Below, piece after piece: positions 43,090 through 50,926 of a stretch of 64,000 nucleotides of DNA. Both the position numbers and the translations under genes were made by a program. The DNA is taken from NCBI RefSeq assembly GCF_009569385.1, contig NZ_WBOF01000002.1, positions 558,001-622,000 of the forward strand, in the 5' to 3' direction. Position 1 is the stretch's first letter. Every line of letters begins with the position of its first letter. The notes beneath the pieces were generated by a model. It saw only the letters and a list, made by a program, of their open reading frames with translations. It was not told the origin of the DNA and ran no database searches. Source of the DNA: Streptomyces kaniharaensis (lineage in GTDB: Bacteria > Actinomycetota > Actinomycetes > Streptomycetales > Streptomycetaceae).

Positions 43090-44328
43090 TCAGTCGTCGA
43101 TTGCCTGGTAGAGCGTGGTCCAGAAGTCGGTGATGGCCCGTGCCGAATCCGGGGTGGACATGCCGACCTGGGTGAGCAGGATGCCGACGAGCTGGTTGTG
43201 CGGGTCGGCGTAGGTCGTGGTGCCGCTTCCGCCGTCCCAGCCGAACTGGCCGATGGGCGCGTAGTCCCCGCGGTACGTGCGAACCGCCATCCCGAAGCCC
43301 CAACCGCCGTGCTGCCCCTGGCCGTAGGACAGATGGACGGCGTTGCGGGCCCAGGCTTCCCGGACGGCCAACTGCTCGGCCGGGAGGCGGTTGGTGGTCA
43401 TCAGCTCGACGGCGGCCCGGGACAGGATCCGCTCGCCCTCGTGCATCCCACCGTTCAGCAGCATCCGGAAGTAGGCGTGGTAGTCGTCGACGGTGGAGTC
43501 CAGTCCGCCGCCGCCCGAGGGGAACGCCGGGGGCTTGCTGTGGTGCCCGCCTTCGGCCGGGTCCTCCACGGTGAACTCTCCGGTCTGCGGATCGGGGGCG
43601 TACAGGGGCGGCAGCCGGTGGATCTTGTCGGCGGGAACGAAGAAGCCGGTGTCCTTCATCCCCAGCGGATCGAAGATGCGCTCGCGCAGGAACGACTCGA
43701 AGGACTGGCCGGCGACCCGGGCGACGAGCACCCCGAGCACATCGTCGCTGACGTTGTACAGCCACCGCTCTCCGGGCTGGTACATCAGCGGAAGCGTGCC
43801 CAGGCGGCGTATCCACTCATCCGGCTCCACCGCCGGCAACAGCCATCCGTCCTGGCCGTAAACCCCCCGCTCGAAGAACGCGCTCATCATCGGGGCGGTC
43901 CGTGCCGTCATGTCCAGCCCGAGCCCGAACGTGGCGGTGAGCAGGTCCCGTACGGTGATCGGCCGCCGGGCCGGCACGGTGTCGTCCAACGGGCCGTCGG
44001 GCTGCCTGAGCACCTTTCGGTCGGCGAGTTCGGGCAGCCACCGGTCGACCGGGTCGTCCAGCCGCATCCGGCACTCGTCCAGCAGGACCATCGCCGCCGC
44101 GACCGCGACAGGCTTGGTCGTCGAGGCCATCCGGAAGATGGTGTCCCGGCGCATCGGAGCGCCGCCGTCGTGGCGCATCGTCCCGAGCGCTTCGACGTGC
44201 GTCTGTCCGCCCCGGCTGACCAGGGCGACCAGCCCGGGAATCTTCCCGGAATCGACATTCCGTGCCAGTGCCTCGCGCAGTCGGCGAAGTCCAGCTTCGG
44301 AGAAGCCGTTTTTGCCTTGTCCCATCAT
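43090..44328 (-). CDS. Serine hydrolase, β-lactamase (class C/EstB-like) family
   Basis: 412 residues from ATG 44328 with GAGGAG 5 nt upstream. SxxK is FRMASTTKPVAVAAAMVLL (Ser about 68), YxN is RWLYNVSDDVLGV (about 184); a Gly-rich WGFGMAVRT and FGWDGGSGTTTYADP take the place of the third motif. This is the EstB/6-aminohexanoate hydrolase-like type, cytosolic. Not similar in sequence to the other serine hydrolase of the window beyond the family motifs. Confidence 0.9.
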   Translation of the reverse strand: MMGQGKNGFSEAGLRRLREALARNVDSGKIPGLVALVSRGGQTHVEALGTMRHDGGAPMRRDTIFRMASTTKPVAVAAAMVLLDECRMRLDDPVDRWLPELADRKVLRQPDGPLDDTVPARRPITVRDLLTATFGLGLDMTARTAPMMSAFFERGVYGQDGWLLPAVEPDEWIRRLGTLPLMYQPGERWLYNVSDDVLGVLVARVAGQSFESFLRERIFDPLGMKDTGFFVPADKIHRLPPLYAPDPQTGEFTVEDPAEGGHHSKPPAFPSGGGGLDSTVDDYHAYFRMLLNGGMHEGERILSRAAVELMTTNRLPAEQLAVREAWARNAVHLSYGQGQHGGWGFGMAVRTYRGDYAPIGQFGWDGGSGTTTYADPHNQLVGILLTQVGMSTPDSARAITDFWTTLYQAIDD

Positions 44329-44657
44329 GAATCTCCTCACGTGCAAGCGTTTGATACGTGCGGTGCTCGATACATGCGGTGCTCGATCTGCAGTCGCGTC
44401 CCCCGGCCTGGTGGGGTGAGTCCGGCGTGGCCCGGTGCGGCCGGGTTTGACGACCCCGAGGCCGCATTGATCCGTTCATGACATCCATGAGCGTTAAGCG
44501 CGCCGAAGACGGCCGTTTGCTGTCGCGACGTCGCCGCTGACACACGGCGAGGAAAAAAGGCCAGTCGGCATGCCCCCCGTGTCGGCGTCATGCAGACCGT
44601 GCAGAGAGTCGAGAAAGTGGCACCCAGCCCCCTGGGTGCGATGTGCTGCGCCTGCCG
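44329..44657. other. Intergenic region
   Basis: About 330 bp without recognisable gene. Confidence 0.4.
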
Positions 44658-45047
44658 TCAGGCGGTCTTGCGGTCCTTCCCGGCGTCTTGGCCGGTGGCG
44701 CGCTCGATGTCGTCGGTCAGCCGCCTCCGAGCGCGCGCGGGGACGTAGCCACCGTCCGAGTAGTTCTGGGCGAACACCTCAGAGAACTCCACCGGGTCCT
44801 GCCCGACGATCTCGCGGATCGGTGTTCCGTGCGCCGCGGCCTGCTCGAACAGGTCGGCGAGGTCTTCGAACATTGCCGCATTGCTGTCGCCGTCGGTCGG
44901 TACGAAGTGCATCAGGTGCCGCTCGATCGCTTCGACCGCCATGCGGTAGTTCTCGGGAAGTTCCTTGACGCGCGCCTTGTACTCCCTCCAGCGCTTCTTG
45001 GGCCCGATCACCTTCGAGATGAAGCCGCTCTTCTCGACATCGGACAT
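44658..45047 (-). CDS. DUF1048-family protein
   Basis: 129 residues, ISKVIGPKKRWREYKARVKELPENYRMAVEAIERHLMHF is the DUF1048 core, a helical fold paired with PadR regulators. Acidic, no membrane helix. ATG follows the PadR stop by 2 nt; the AGGGGG ribosome binding site lies in the PadR 3' end. Function unknown. Confidence 0.85.
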   Translation of the reverse strand: MSDVEKSGFISKVIGPKKRWREYKARVKELPENYRMAVEAIERHLMHFVPTDGDSNAAMFEDLADLFEQAAAHGTPIREIVGQDPVEFSEVFAQNYSDGGYVPARARRRLTDDIERATGQDAGKDRKTA

Positions 45048-45049
45048 GG

Positions 45050-45379
45050 TTACTTGCCCCCTTCGCGGAGCTGTTCAAGTCGTTCCGTGAGGAAGCTCCA
45101 GGTCCTCCAGAACTCTTCGAGGTACTCACGTCCCCGAGCGTTGAGGGAGTGCACCTTGCGTGGCGGCCCCTTCTCGGAGGGAACCTTCTCCACGTCGACG
45201 AGACCGCGCTTCTCCATCCTGAGGAGCAGCGCGTAGATGGTCCCTTCGGCGATGTCGGAGAAACCCTGTTCCCGCAGCCGTGCCCTGATCTCGTAGCCGT
45301 AGGCGGGCCGGCCGGACAGGGACGCGAGGATGATGCCCTCCAACGTGCCCTTGAGCATCTCCGTCAGCAGCTTGGCCAT
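45050..45379 (-). CDS. PadR-family regulator
   Basis: 109 residues from ATG 45379 with GGAGGTG upstream. LTEMLKGTLEGIILASLSGRPAYGYEIRARL and DIAEGTIYALLLRMEKRGLV are the PadR winged helix; the dimer helix ends FWRTWSFLTERLEQLREGGK. Forms a two-gene operon with DUF1048. Two palindromes upstream (45416-45448) are the likely operator. Confidence 0.92.
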   Translation of the reverse strand: MAKLLTEMLKGTLEGIILASLSGRPAYGYEIRARLREQGFSDIAEGTIYALLLRMEKRGLVDVEKVPSEKGPPRKVHSLNARGREYLEEFWRTWSFLTERLEQLREGGK

Positions 45380-45415
45380 GGAACACCTCCTCCCTGCGCT
45401 AGTCAGCGGTATTGA

Positions 45416-45448
45416 GTACCGGTACACAGTAACGCCGACTACCGGTAC
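45416..45448. promoter_or_regulatory. Tandem TACCGGTA palindromes, PadR operator
   Basis: GTACCGGTAC at 45416-45425 and CTACCGGTAC at 45439-45448, 23 bp apart, 37-69 bp upstream of the PadR ATG. Confidence 0.55.
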
Positions 45449-45664
45449 TTAGCAAGAGCGAGTAGTGAAGTCGCAAGCCGGCACCGCAAGCGCCCAGTTC
45501 AGCAGCCTCGTCGGCGGGACCCCCGAGAGGGCCGCACTGCTCGTGGATCTCGACCGGCTCCGGGTTTCCGGTCGGGCTGCGACAGGCCGACCCCCTGGCA
45601 TCACCGGGAACCGAAGCGGGCACCGCCCGTCCGTCCCCGGCGCCTCGGGTACATAATCCCCATC

Positions 45665-45868
45665 GTGACCTCAGGAACAGCCCGCCCCAAGTGGCGCTTC
45701 GCGCTGCGCGCCTTCGCCTTCTTCTTCCTCGGCAGCACGGTCGGCTACCTCGTCTACGCGCTGGTCACGCACCGCCCCGGTAGCGGGGTTCCATGGATCG
45801 GCATGCTGTTCGGCTCGACCGCCTGTGCGGCACTCACCGCATTCCTCCCGGCACGGCGCCACCGCTGA
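45665..45868 (+). CDS. Small membrane protein
   Basis: 67 residues from GTG 45665. Two membrane helices: FALRAFAFFFLGSTVGYLVYALV and IGMLFGSTACAALTAFLP, with a positive C-terminus RRHR. No family known. Confidence 0.5.
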   Translation: MTSGTARPKWRFALRAFAFFFLGSTVGYLVYALVTHRPGSGVPWIGMLFGSTACAALTAFLPARRHR

Positions 45869-45953
45869 ACCCTCTTCGCGGAAAGCCGCCCTCGGCACTC
45901 CGTGACCCGGCGGCACCATCCCGTCCAGATGCCGGCGGCCTTCCAGGGCCTCC

Positions 45954-46046
45954 GCGGCGGATCCAGCGGCGCCGCTTGGACACGTAGTCCCAGACCGTGG
46001 TGAGCCGGGCCAGCTCGAAGTCGTGCTCCGCGGCCAGACGCTCCAT
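45954..46046 (-). pseudogene. Possible IS21 transposase (IstA-like) fragment
   Basis: 31 codons MERLAAEHDFELARLTTVWD, YVSKRRR, reminiscent of the HTH end of IS21-type transposases (TVxRYVxxRR). Too short for certainty. Confidence 0.3.
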
Positions 46047-46051
46047 GATCC

Positions 46052-46313
46052 GGCTGGGGCATCGCCGGCGCCCTCAACCTGACCGCCGGCGAGCCCGGGC
46101 ACGCGGACGCCATGGGGCGCGTCGCGGCGCAGTTCGCGGCCCAGCTGGCCGCCGGCTCCCGGGACCCCGCTGCTGGACGTGGTGGTCAACCCGTCGAACG
46201 GCGCCAACACGTTCGTCTTCCCCGCCACCGACACCAACTCGAACAGCATCCTGATCGGCCGCGACCAGAACGGGACGGGCGTCGGAATCGTCTGGTCCGA
46301 CTTCGAAGGCTGA
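46052..46313 (+). pseudogene. Frameshifted fragment of an unknown gene
   Basis: First frame WGIAGALNLTAGEPGHADAM and GRVAAQFAAQLAAGSRDP; after a shift near 46165 the next frame reads LLDVVVNPSNGANTFVFPAT and ILIGRDQNGTGVGIVWSDFE then stop. Both have GC3-rich codons. No family recognised. Confidence 0.35.
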
Positions 46314-46317
46314 ACCC

Positions 46318-46470
46318 TGGCCCCTCCGGGAGGGCGAGCTGGCGCAGGGGACCTGCCTCAACAACACGAAGGCCCGCAGGGACAAGCCCGCCGATGAGCA
46401 GCAGGCGGCACTCGCCGCCGTCGGAGCGCCCGTCGCCCACCGCGGACCGGTCGTCGGCCGGACGGATTAG
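46318..46470 (+). pseudogene. Helicase-associated (HA) domain relic
   Basis: 51 codons reading WPLREGELAQGTCLNNTKAR and RDKPADEQQAALAAVGAPVA; LNNTxARRDKL...LAALG is the last HA repeat of Streptomyces plasmid helicases. No start. Confidence 0.4.
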
Positions 46471-46835
46471 TCGGGCCAGGTGTCGGCAGCGGGTTCCTGG
46501 CCAGGCTGTGAGCGGCGCAGTTGTTCGTTGATGCGCAGGGCCTCTTCGAGTTGGTCTTCGAGAATGATGATGCGGCAGGCGGCGTCGATGGCGGTGCCCT
46601 GGTCGACGAGGTCGCGGGCGCGCATCGCCATGCGCAGCTGGTAACGGGAGTAGCGACGGTGGCCGCCGTCGGAGCGCAGGGGAGTGATGAGGCCCTGGTC
46701 GCCGAGGGAGCGCAGGAAGCCGGGTGTGGTACCCGTCATCTCGGCGGCGCGGCCCATCGTGTAGGCGGGGTAATCGTCGTCGTCGAACAAGCTGACGGTG
46801 TCGGGGGTGTGGGGCCTGTTGGTCGTCGTAGTCAC
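46467..46835 (-). CDS. MerR-like (BldC-related) regulator
   Basis: 122 residues. DDDDYPAYTMGRAAEMTGTTPGFLRSLGDQGLITPLRSDGGHRRYSRYQ is the winged helix of a MerR type common in Streptomyces; the C-terminal helix RIIILEDQLEEALRINEQLR likely dimerises. No effector domain. It faces away from the repeat region and gvpU-like gene. Confidence 0.85.
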   Translation of the reverse strand: MTTTTNRPHTPDTVSLFDDDDYPAYTMGRAAEMTGTTPGFLRSLGDQGLITPLRSDGGHRRYSRYQLRMAMRARDLVDQGTAIDAACRIIILEDQLEEALRINEQLRRSQPGQEPAADTWPD

Positions 46836-46868
46836 TGCACCTCTCTTGGTTCCTGAGGAACGCGTCGA

Positions 46869-46901
46869 GGGGCCCCGGCGCCAGGTCGGCTCCGGGGCCC
46901 C
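46869..46901. repeat. GC-only hairpin in the MerR leader
   Basis: GGGGCCCCGG and CCGGGGCCCC make a perfect 10-bp stem with a 13-nt loop, 34-66 bp upstream of the MerR start; may act on transcription of that gene. Confidence 0.55.
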
Positions 46902-47118
46902 GAAGGGGAAACAACACCATCTACCGGCCTGAGCCGGGTTCCTTGTTCCGCGCCGCCCCAGGGTGGGGGTAGTGCGGGGATCGCGTATGCGTGACCGGAA
47001 ACCACCGTCCTCGTACTCAAAAGGGGGTCTGCGGTGTCCGCCCGGGTGAAGACCTCACGGGCCGGGCGATCCTGATGGCGCTTGGTCCCTCCGTTCATCC
47101 TCGGTACTAACGGGTTGT

Positions 47119-47532
47119 CCTGCGAACTTCAGATACTGCGAACTGCCAGGTACTGCTGAACTGCCGCTGCTTGTCCTGCTGCGGCGGCCCTGAAGGGCCG
47201 CCTTGTCCGACAGCCAGCCCCGTCGCCGTCCTGCTCACCTACTCGGTCTGGAACTCCACTGCCCGGACTCCCAGCACGCGCGCCGCAGTCCTGACGCCTT
47301 TACTGGGATACCGCGTACCGCGACTGCCGGTACTTCTCGACTCAACTTCACTGCTGGTGCTGCTACCGCACTTGCTGCGGTACCGCTTGGGTGGCGGCCC
47401 CTGATCACTACGGGCCGCCCGGCCCGGCCGCCGGTCCTGTCGCCGTCCTGCACCTGCTCTGGCTTCAGGGCCCCACAGCCGGGCCGACCTGCGAACTTCT
47501 GTCACGCTTCCCGCCAGTTCGTGTCTGGCGGG
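47119..47532. repeat. Noncoding diverged duplication with three hairpins
   Basis: No gene in about 830 bp between MerR and the gvpU-like gene. Two copies share CCTGCGAACTTC (47119-47130, 47488-47499), GTCGCCGTCCTG (47222-47233, 47439-47450) and the stem GGCGGCCC/GGGCCGCC (hairpins 47183-47202 and 47393-47419). A third hairpin CCCGCCAG/CTGGCGGG lies at 47510-47532. Rich in ACTGC/GGTACT words. Could encode a structured RNA. Confidence 0.5.
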
Positions 47533-47666
47533 TACTGCTTGACTGCGCCTACGAGAGAAACACTAACCACAGCACCAGCCAATGTCTACTCCGGCCAGAA
47601 CAGATTTTGCAGTGTCCGAAGGAGAGGTAGTCTGCGCCCCGCAGCTGGGCGCTATCCTCCGGTGAC

Positions 47667-48032
47667 ATGTCGAATCCTGATGGGCTGCTCGTCGACATCG
47701 CCGCGATGGTGGAGTCCGAGCACAGCAACCAAATGCCCCTGACCGTAGTCGTCCCGGGCGCGGTCATCACCGGCCGGCTGGCGCCGCAGAGCCTGTGGCA
47801 CGAGCGGGTGGCTGAGGTCCTCGCGGCCTCCGACCATCTGAAGCCGTTCGCCGCGCTGTTCGCCGAGAGCGAAGGAACAGCGCGCGCCGGGCGGCCGACC
47901 CACCTGCACCTGCACGTCGCCCGTATCCTGCAGGGCAGCTACGGCCTTCCCCACACCGGCGGCATGTACCGCATCGCCATCGCCGACATCAGCAGCTGGA
48001 CCGTGGGAGACCTCAGCTACTCCGACCAGTAG
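47667..48032 (+). CDS. gvpU: GvpU-like gas vesicle accessory protein
   Basis: 121 residues. LTVVVPGAVITGRLAPQSLW and the C-terminal THLHLHVARILQGSYGLPHT, GGMYRIAIADISSWTVGDLS match small actinomycete proteins annotated as GvpU. No other gas vesicle genes are in view, so an orphan or a relative with another role. Start ATG 47667 with GGTGAC upstream. Confidence 0.55.
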   Translation: MSNPDGLLVDIAAMVESEHSNQMPLTVVVPGAVITGRLAPQSLWHERVAEVLAASDHLKPFAALFAESEGTARAGRPTHLHLHVARILQGSYGLPHTGGMYRIAIADISSWTVGDLSYSDQ

Positions 48033-48343
48033 ACCCGCCCCGCCGGACCGGCTGCCCGGGCCACAACCGGCCCGCCCGCCGCCAGACCGCGGCGGACCAC
48101 GCCCACCGGCCGCCCTGCGGGCCCACGGCATGCCAACCGGAATGCGCATCCGCAACACTCACCCGAGGTGCGGGCGCCAAGTGCCTGCACCCCGGAGGTG
48201 CTCAGGTCGCAGCGGCCAGGTCGGCACGGCCGAACAGCGGGTCGTAGCCGCGGGGCAGGCGGCCAGCATGGCGCAGGTGGCGGGCCAGGTGCGGGCGAGA
48301 GGGCGGGCGAGGAGCTGTCGCCAGGACGCAAACCCGCCCTCCA

Positions 48344-48382
48344 CCGCCCTGGGAAGGGAGGTTGATTCCCTTCCCAGGGCGG
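48344..48382. terminator. 16-bp perfect stem-loop
   Basis: Arms CCGCCCTGGGAAGGGA and its complement with a 7-nt loop. Lies about 310 bp after the gvpU-like gene and 50 bp past the small minus-strand ORF, so it could end transcripts from both sides. Confidence 0.65.
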
Positions 48383-48432
48383 CGGAATGTCTCGAGGGCG
48401 GCGGGGTTGGCGCCCGCGCCTGACCCGGGGTT

Positions 48433-48543
48433 TTACCCCTGGACGAGCTTGCCGACGGCGTCGATCACTGCGGCTGCGGCGAACGCGAGGGCGGTGCGCG
48501 ACTTGCCGCTGATGGTCTTGCGTCTGTGGGGAGCGCGATGCAT
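48433..48543 (-). CDS. Small basic peptide ORF
   Basis: 36 residues: N-terminal HRAPHRRKTISGKSRTAL, then AFAAAAVIDAVGKLVQG. Strong GC3 bias; followed by the 16-bp hairpin. No ribosome binding site certain and no family known. Confidence 0.35.
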   Translation of the reverse strand: MHRAPHRRKTISGKSRTALAFAAAAVIDAVGKLVQG

Positions 48544-48833
48544 GGATACCCCATGTTGGCAGGTGCCTGACAGGACACCCCTTGGTTGGTGTTTCCCTGA
48601 GCAACCTGAGTGAGCAGGCCGGGGACGGGGGTCTCCCTGCCGGTGAAATGTGTATTGCCGGGCCCGCCGTTCGTCGGCGGATGCGCCGAGGCCCGTCCGG
48701 GGTCCCGGCGGTCTTGCGCCGGGGCCCTGTGGTCTTGATCAGCGGGTGAGATCAGTGAGCGAAAGAGGCCGCGGTGTCCCGACGAGGTTGGTGGAGCCGT
48801 CACCGTCCCGGCGCCGAGTTGCTGGGTCAGCCG

Positions 48834-48955
48834 GGGAACTGGACGAGGCCTACGTGAACGGCATGGTCGTCGGCCCCGACGGCCACACCATCTACGTCGG
48901 CGGCTTCGTCGAGGACTACAAGGGCATCGCCAACCTGCAGATCATCCACATCTGA
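48834..48955 (+). pseudogene. β-propeller-type protein fragment
   Basis: ELDEAYVNGMVVGPDGHTIY and VGGFVEDYKGIANLQIIHI before a stop; DGxTIYVGG is a propeller-blade pattern. No matching upstream part. Confidence 0.35.
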
Positions 48956-48956
48956 G

Positions 48957-49262
48957 AACAGCCGCCAGGGAGACGAACAGGATCCGCAACGGCTCCGGGC
49001 CCGGCCGCAGACGCGCCCGCCCGATCGCCGCGGTCGTCGACACCTGCCAGGCCGTTCCCAACGACCCTCACGTTCCAGGCGCTGCGTCAGCAGCCGTGCG
49101 ACCTTCTCATAGCCCGTCCCGAAGAACAGGCACATCGCAGCACGAAGTACACGACGAGCCGAGCCGGCAGCAGCCGATACCGCTGCTCGACCCGGCCACA
49201 CCCGGCGGCCACCTCATCGACCAGCTCGGGCGGGAGAGGCCGCGCGGGCCGAGCCCCACGAC
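48957..49262 (-). pseudogene. IS4-family transposase N-terminal relic
   Basis: Three frames together give PLPPELVDEVAAGCGRVEQR, LLPARLVVYFVL, then AMCLFFGTGYEKVARLLTQR, then VSTTAAIGRARLRPGPEPLR: the N-terminal domain of Streptomyces IS4 transposases, with frameshifts near 49140 and 49050. Confidence 0.7.
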
Positions 49263-49355
49263 CGCGCCGGGACGGCAAGTGGCCGGGGTCCTGGCCGGAT
49301 GGGTGACCTTGCGGACTTCGTCGTCCGCGAGAAGGGGTGCATACGAGCTGTACTA

Positions 49356-50531
49356 CTACCGTCGGTCACCGGGCGGGGCGAACGGGCCGCCCGGGCCGAA
49401 GGCCAGGGTGGCGAAGCGTTCGCCGATGCGCCGGTGACCGGACTGGTCCGGGTGCACCTCGTCGGGCAGCGGGAACTCGGCGTAGTCGGCCGGACCGTAC
49501 AGTTCCCGGCCGTCCAGGTAGTGCAGGTTGGGGTCGCAGGCGGACCGCCGCTCCGTAATCCGGGCCAGCTCCGTACGGATGACGCCCAGGGTCAGGCGTC
49601 CGACGACGACCTCGGCCGGATCGCCGCCGGCCCGGAACCGGGGCCGCCCGTCGCCGAAGTCCGTCACCAACGGGCCCGGTGTGTCCTCGTGGATCGGGCA
49701 CAACACCGAGGAAACCACCAGCAACGGCACCTCGGGGTGCCCGTCCCGGATGGTGTCGAGGAAGCCGTGCACCGCTGGGGTGAAGGCGCGCAGCCGCATC
49801 AGATCGGTGTTGACCAGGTTGATGCCGAGTTTCACGCTGATCAGGTCCGCCGGGATGTCCCGGATCACCCGGGCCAGGAAGGGATCGAGCAGCGCGTTGC
49901 CGCCGAAGGCGAGGTTGACGAGATCCACCCTGCCCGCCGTGGCGGCCAGCACCGGCCAGATGCCGGTCGGGCCGTCGGCGTCGGAACCGTGGCTGATCGA
50001 GCTGCCGTGGTGCACCCACACCCGCCGGCCCCGCTGCGGCGCGGCCTCGACGGGGGCGTCGGTGCGCAGCGCGATGAGCTCGGTGACCTCCTGGTACGGC
50101 AGCCAGAGCTCGACGTCCTTGACGCCGGCGGGCAGGTCGGCGAACCGGACGGTGCCGGGCGGCCCGGCCTGCAGATCACTGGCCCCGGTCACCGGGTCGA
50201 CCACCCGCAGGTGGCCGCCGCTCGCCGCGGCCCGCCCGGCAAGGCGGCCGTCGACCACCAGGTCATAGTGGCCCTCGGGGCACGGCGGGAAGCCCGCGAA
50301 GCTTGTCCTGGTGCGCTGCACCGCCAGCTCGACGGTGCGGGCCCGGGTGCGGAAGGACAGCCGCACCCCGGACGGCTGAGCCGCCATCATGGCCAGGAAA
50401 TCGTCCGGGAACTGCCGGCGCACCCAGCCGGGCAGACGCCGCGGCAGCACGCCGTGCTCCGTGTGCTCCACATCCAGCGCCCCGCGTAAGAACGGCTCAA
50501 CGGGCGTGGTGAACAGTGCGTGATCGTGCAT
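49356..50531 (-). CDS. GDSL/SGNH-family hydrolase
   Basis: 391 residues. An N-terminal β-sandwich domain (about 1-160) precedes the SGNH domain: block I VWVHHGSSISHGSDADG (catalytic Ser in SSIS), block II NLAFGGNALL, block III KLGINLVN, block V DEVHPDQSGH (Asp-x2-His). No signal peptide visible. Acts on an acyl or acetyl ester; the β-sandwich plus SGNH layout resembles carbohydrate esterases (CE2-like). Confidence 0.87.
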   Translation of the reverse strand: MHDHALFTTPVEPFLRGALDVEHTEHGVLPRRLPGWVRRQFPDDFLAMMAAQPSGVRLSFRTRARTVELAVQRTRTSFAGFPPCPEGHYDLVVDGRLAGRAAASGGHLRVVDPVTGASDLQAGPPGTVRFADLPAGVKDVELWLPYQEVTELIALRTDAPVEAAPQRGRRVWVHHGSSISHGSDADGPTGIWPVLAATAGRVDLVNLAFGGNALLDPFLARVIRDIPADLISVKLGINLVNTDLMRLRAFTPAVHGFLDTIRDGHPEVPLLVVSSVLCPIHEDTPGPLVTDFGDGRPRFRAGGDPAEVVVGRLTLGVIRTELARITERRSACDPNLHYLDGRELYGPADYAEFPLPDEVHPDQSGHRRIGERFATLAFGPGGPFAPPGDRR

Positions 50532-50926
50532 GATCACAGCGTCTCAGGCGCACGGCCCGACGCGCAGCAGCTTCCCCCTCTGCCTCGCCCCGAGCCGACG
50601 CACCATCTGGCCGCGAGCGGTACAGCTGGAAGGCGGCTCAGGCAGCGGCGTACGGAGGGGGCCGAGGGCGCCGGCCAGATGGGCGATGCCGGTGCCGGCC
50701 CGTGCGGCCGGCCCGGTCTGCGCCTCCGGCTGGGCCATGCCGCGGCGGGCCCGGCGGCAGGTCGCGGACGGCGTCAGCCGCCGTGGGGATGGCCCGCACC
50801 CGGTACGGGAAGGCACCGTGTCACTCCGGAAGGAAGGCGGTCCGCCGCAGCGCTTCGACCGGATCCCTAGCTCCAGTGTTTTCCCGGCCCACGCTTGGCC
50901 GCGGCTGGCGCGGGCACGCGCACGGC
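50532..50926. other. Intergenic region
   Basis: About 395 bp between divergent genes, no gene seen; holds both promoters. Confidence 0.4.

Noticed and set aside
47119-47532. CRISPR-like array
   Set aside because: Repeats are few, diverged and irregularly spaced, with no cas genes; not a CRISPR.
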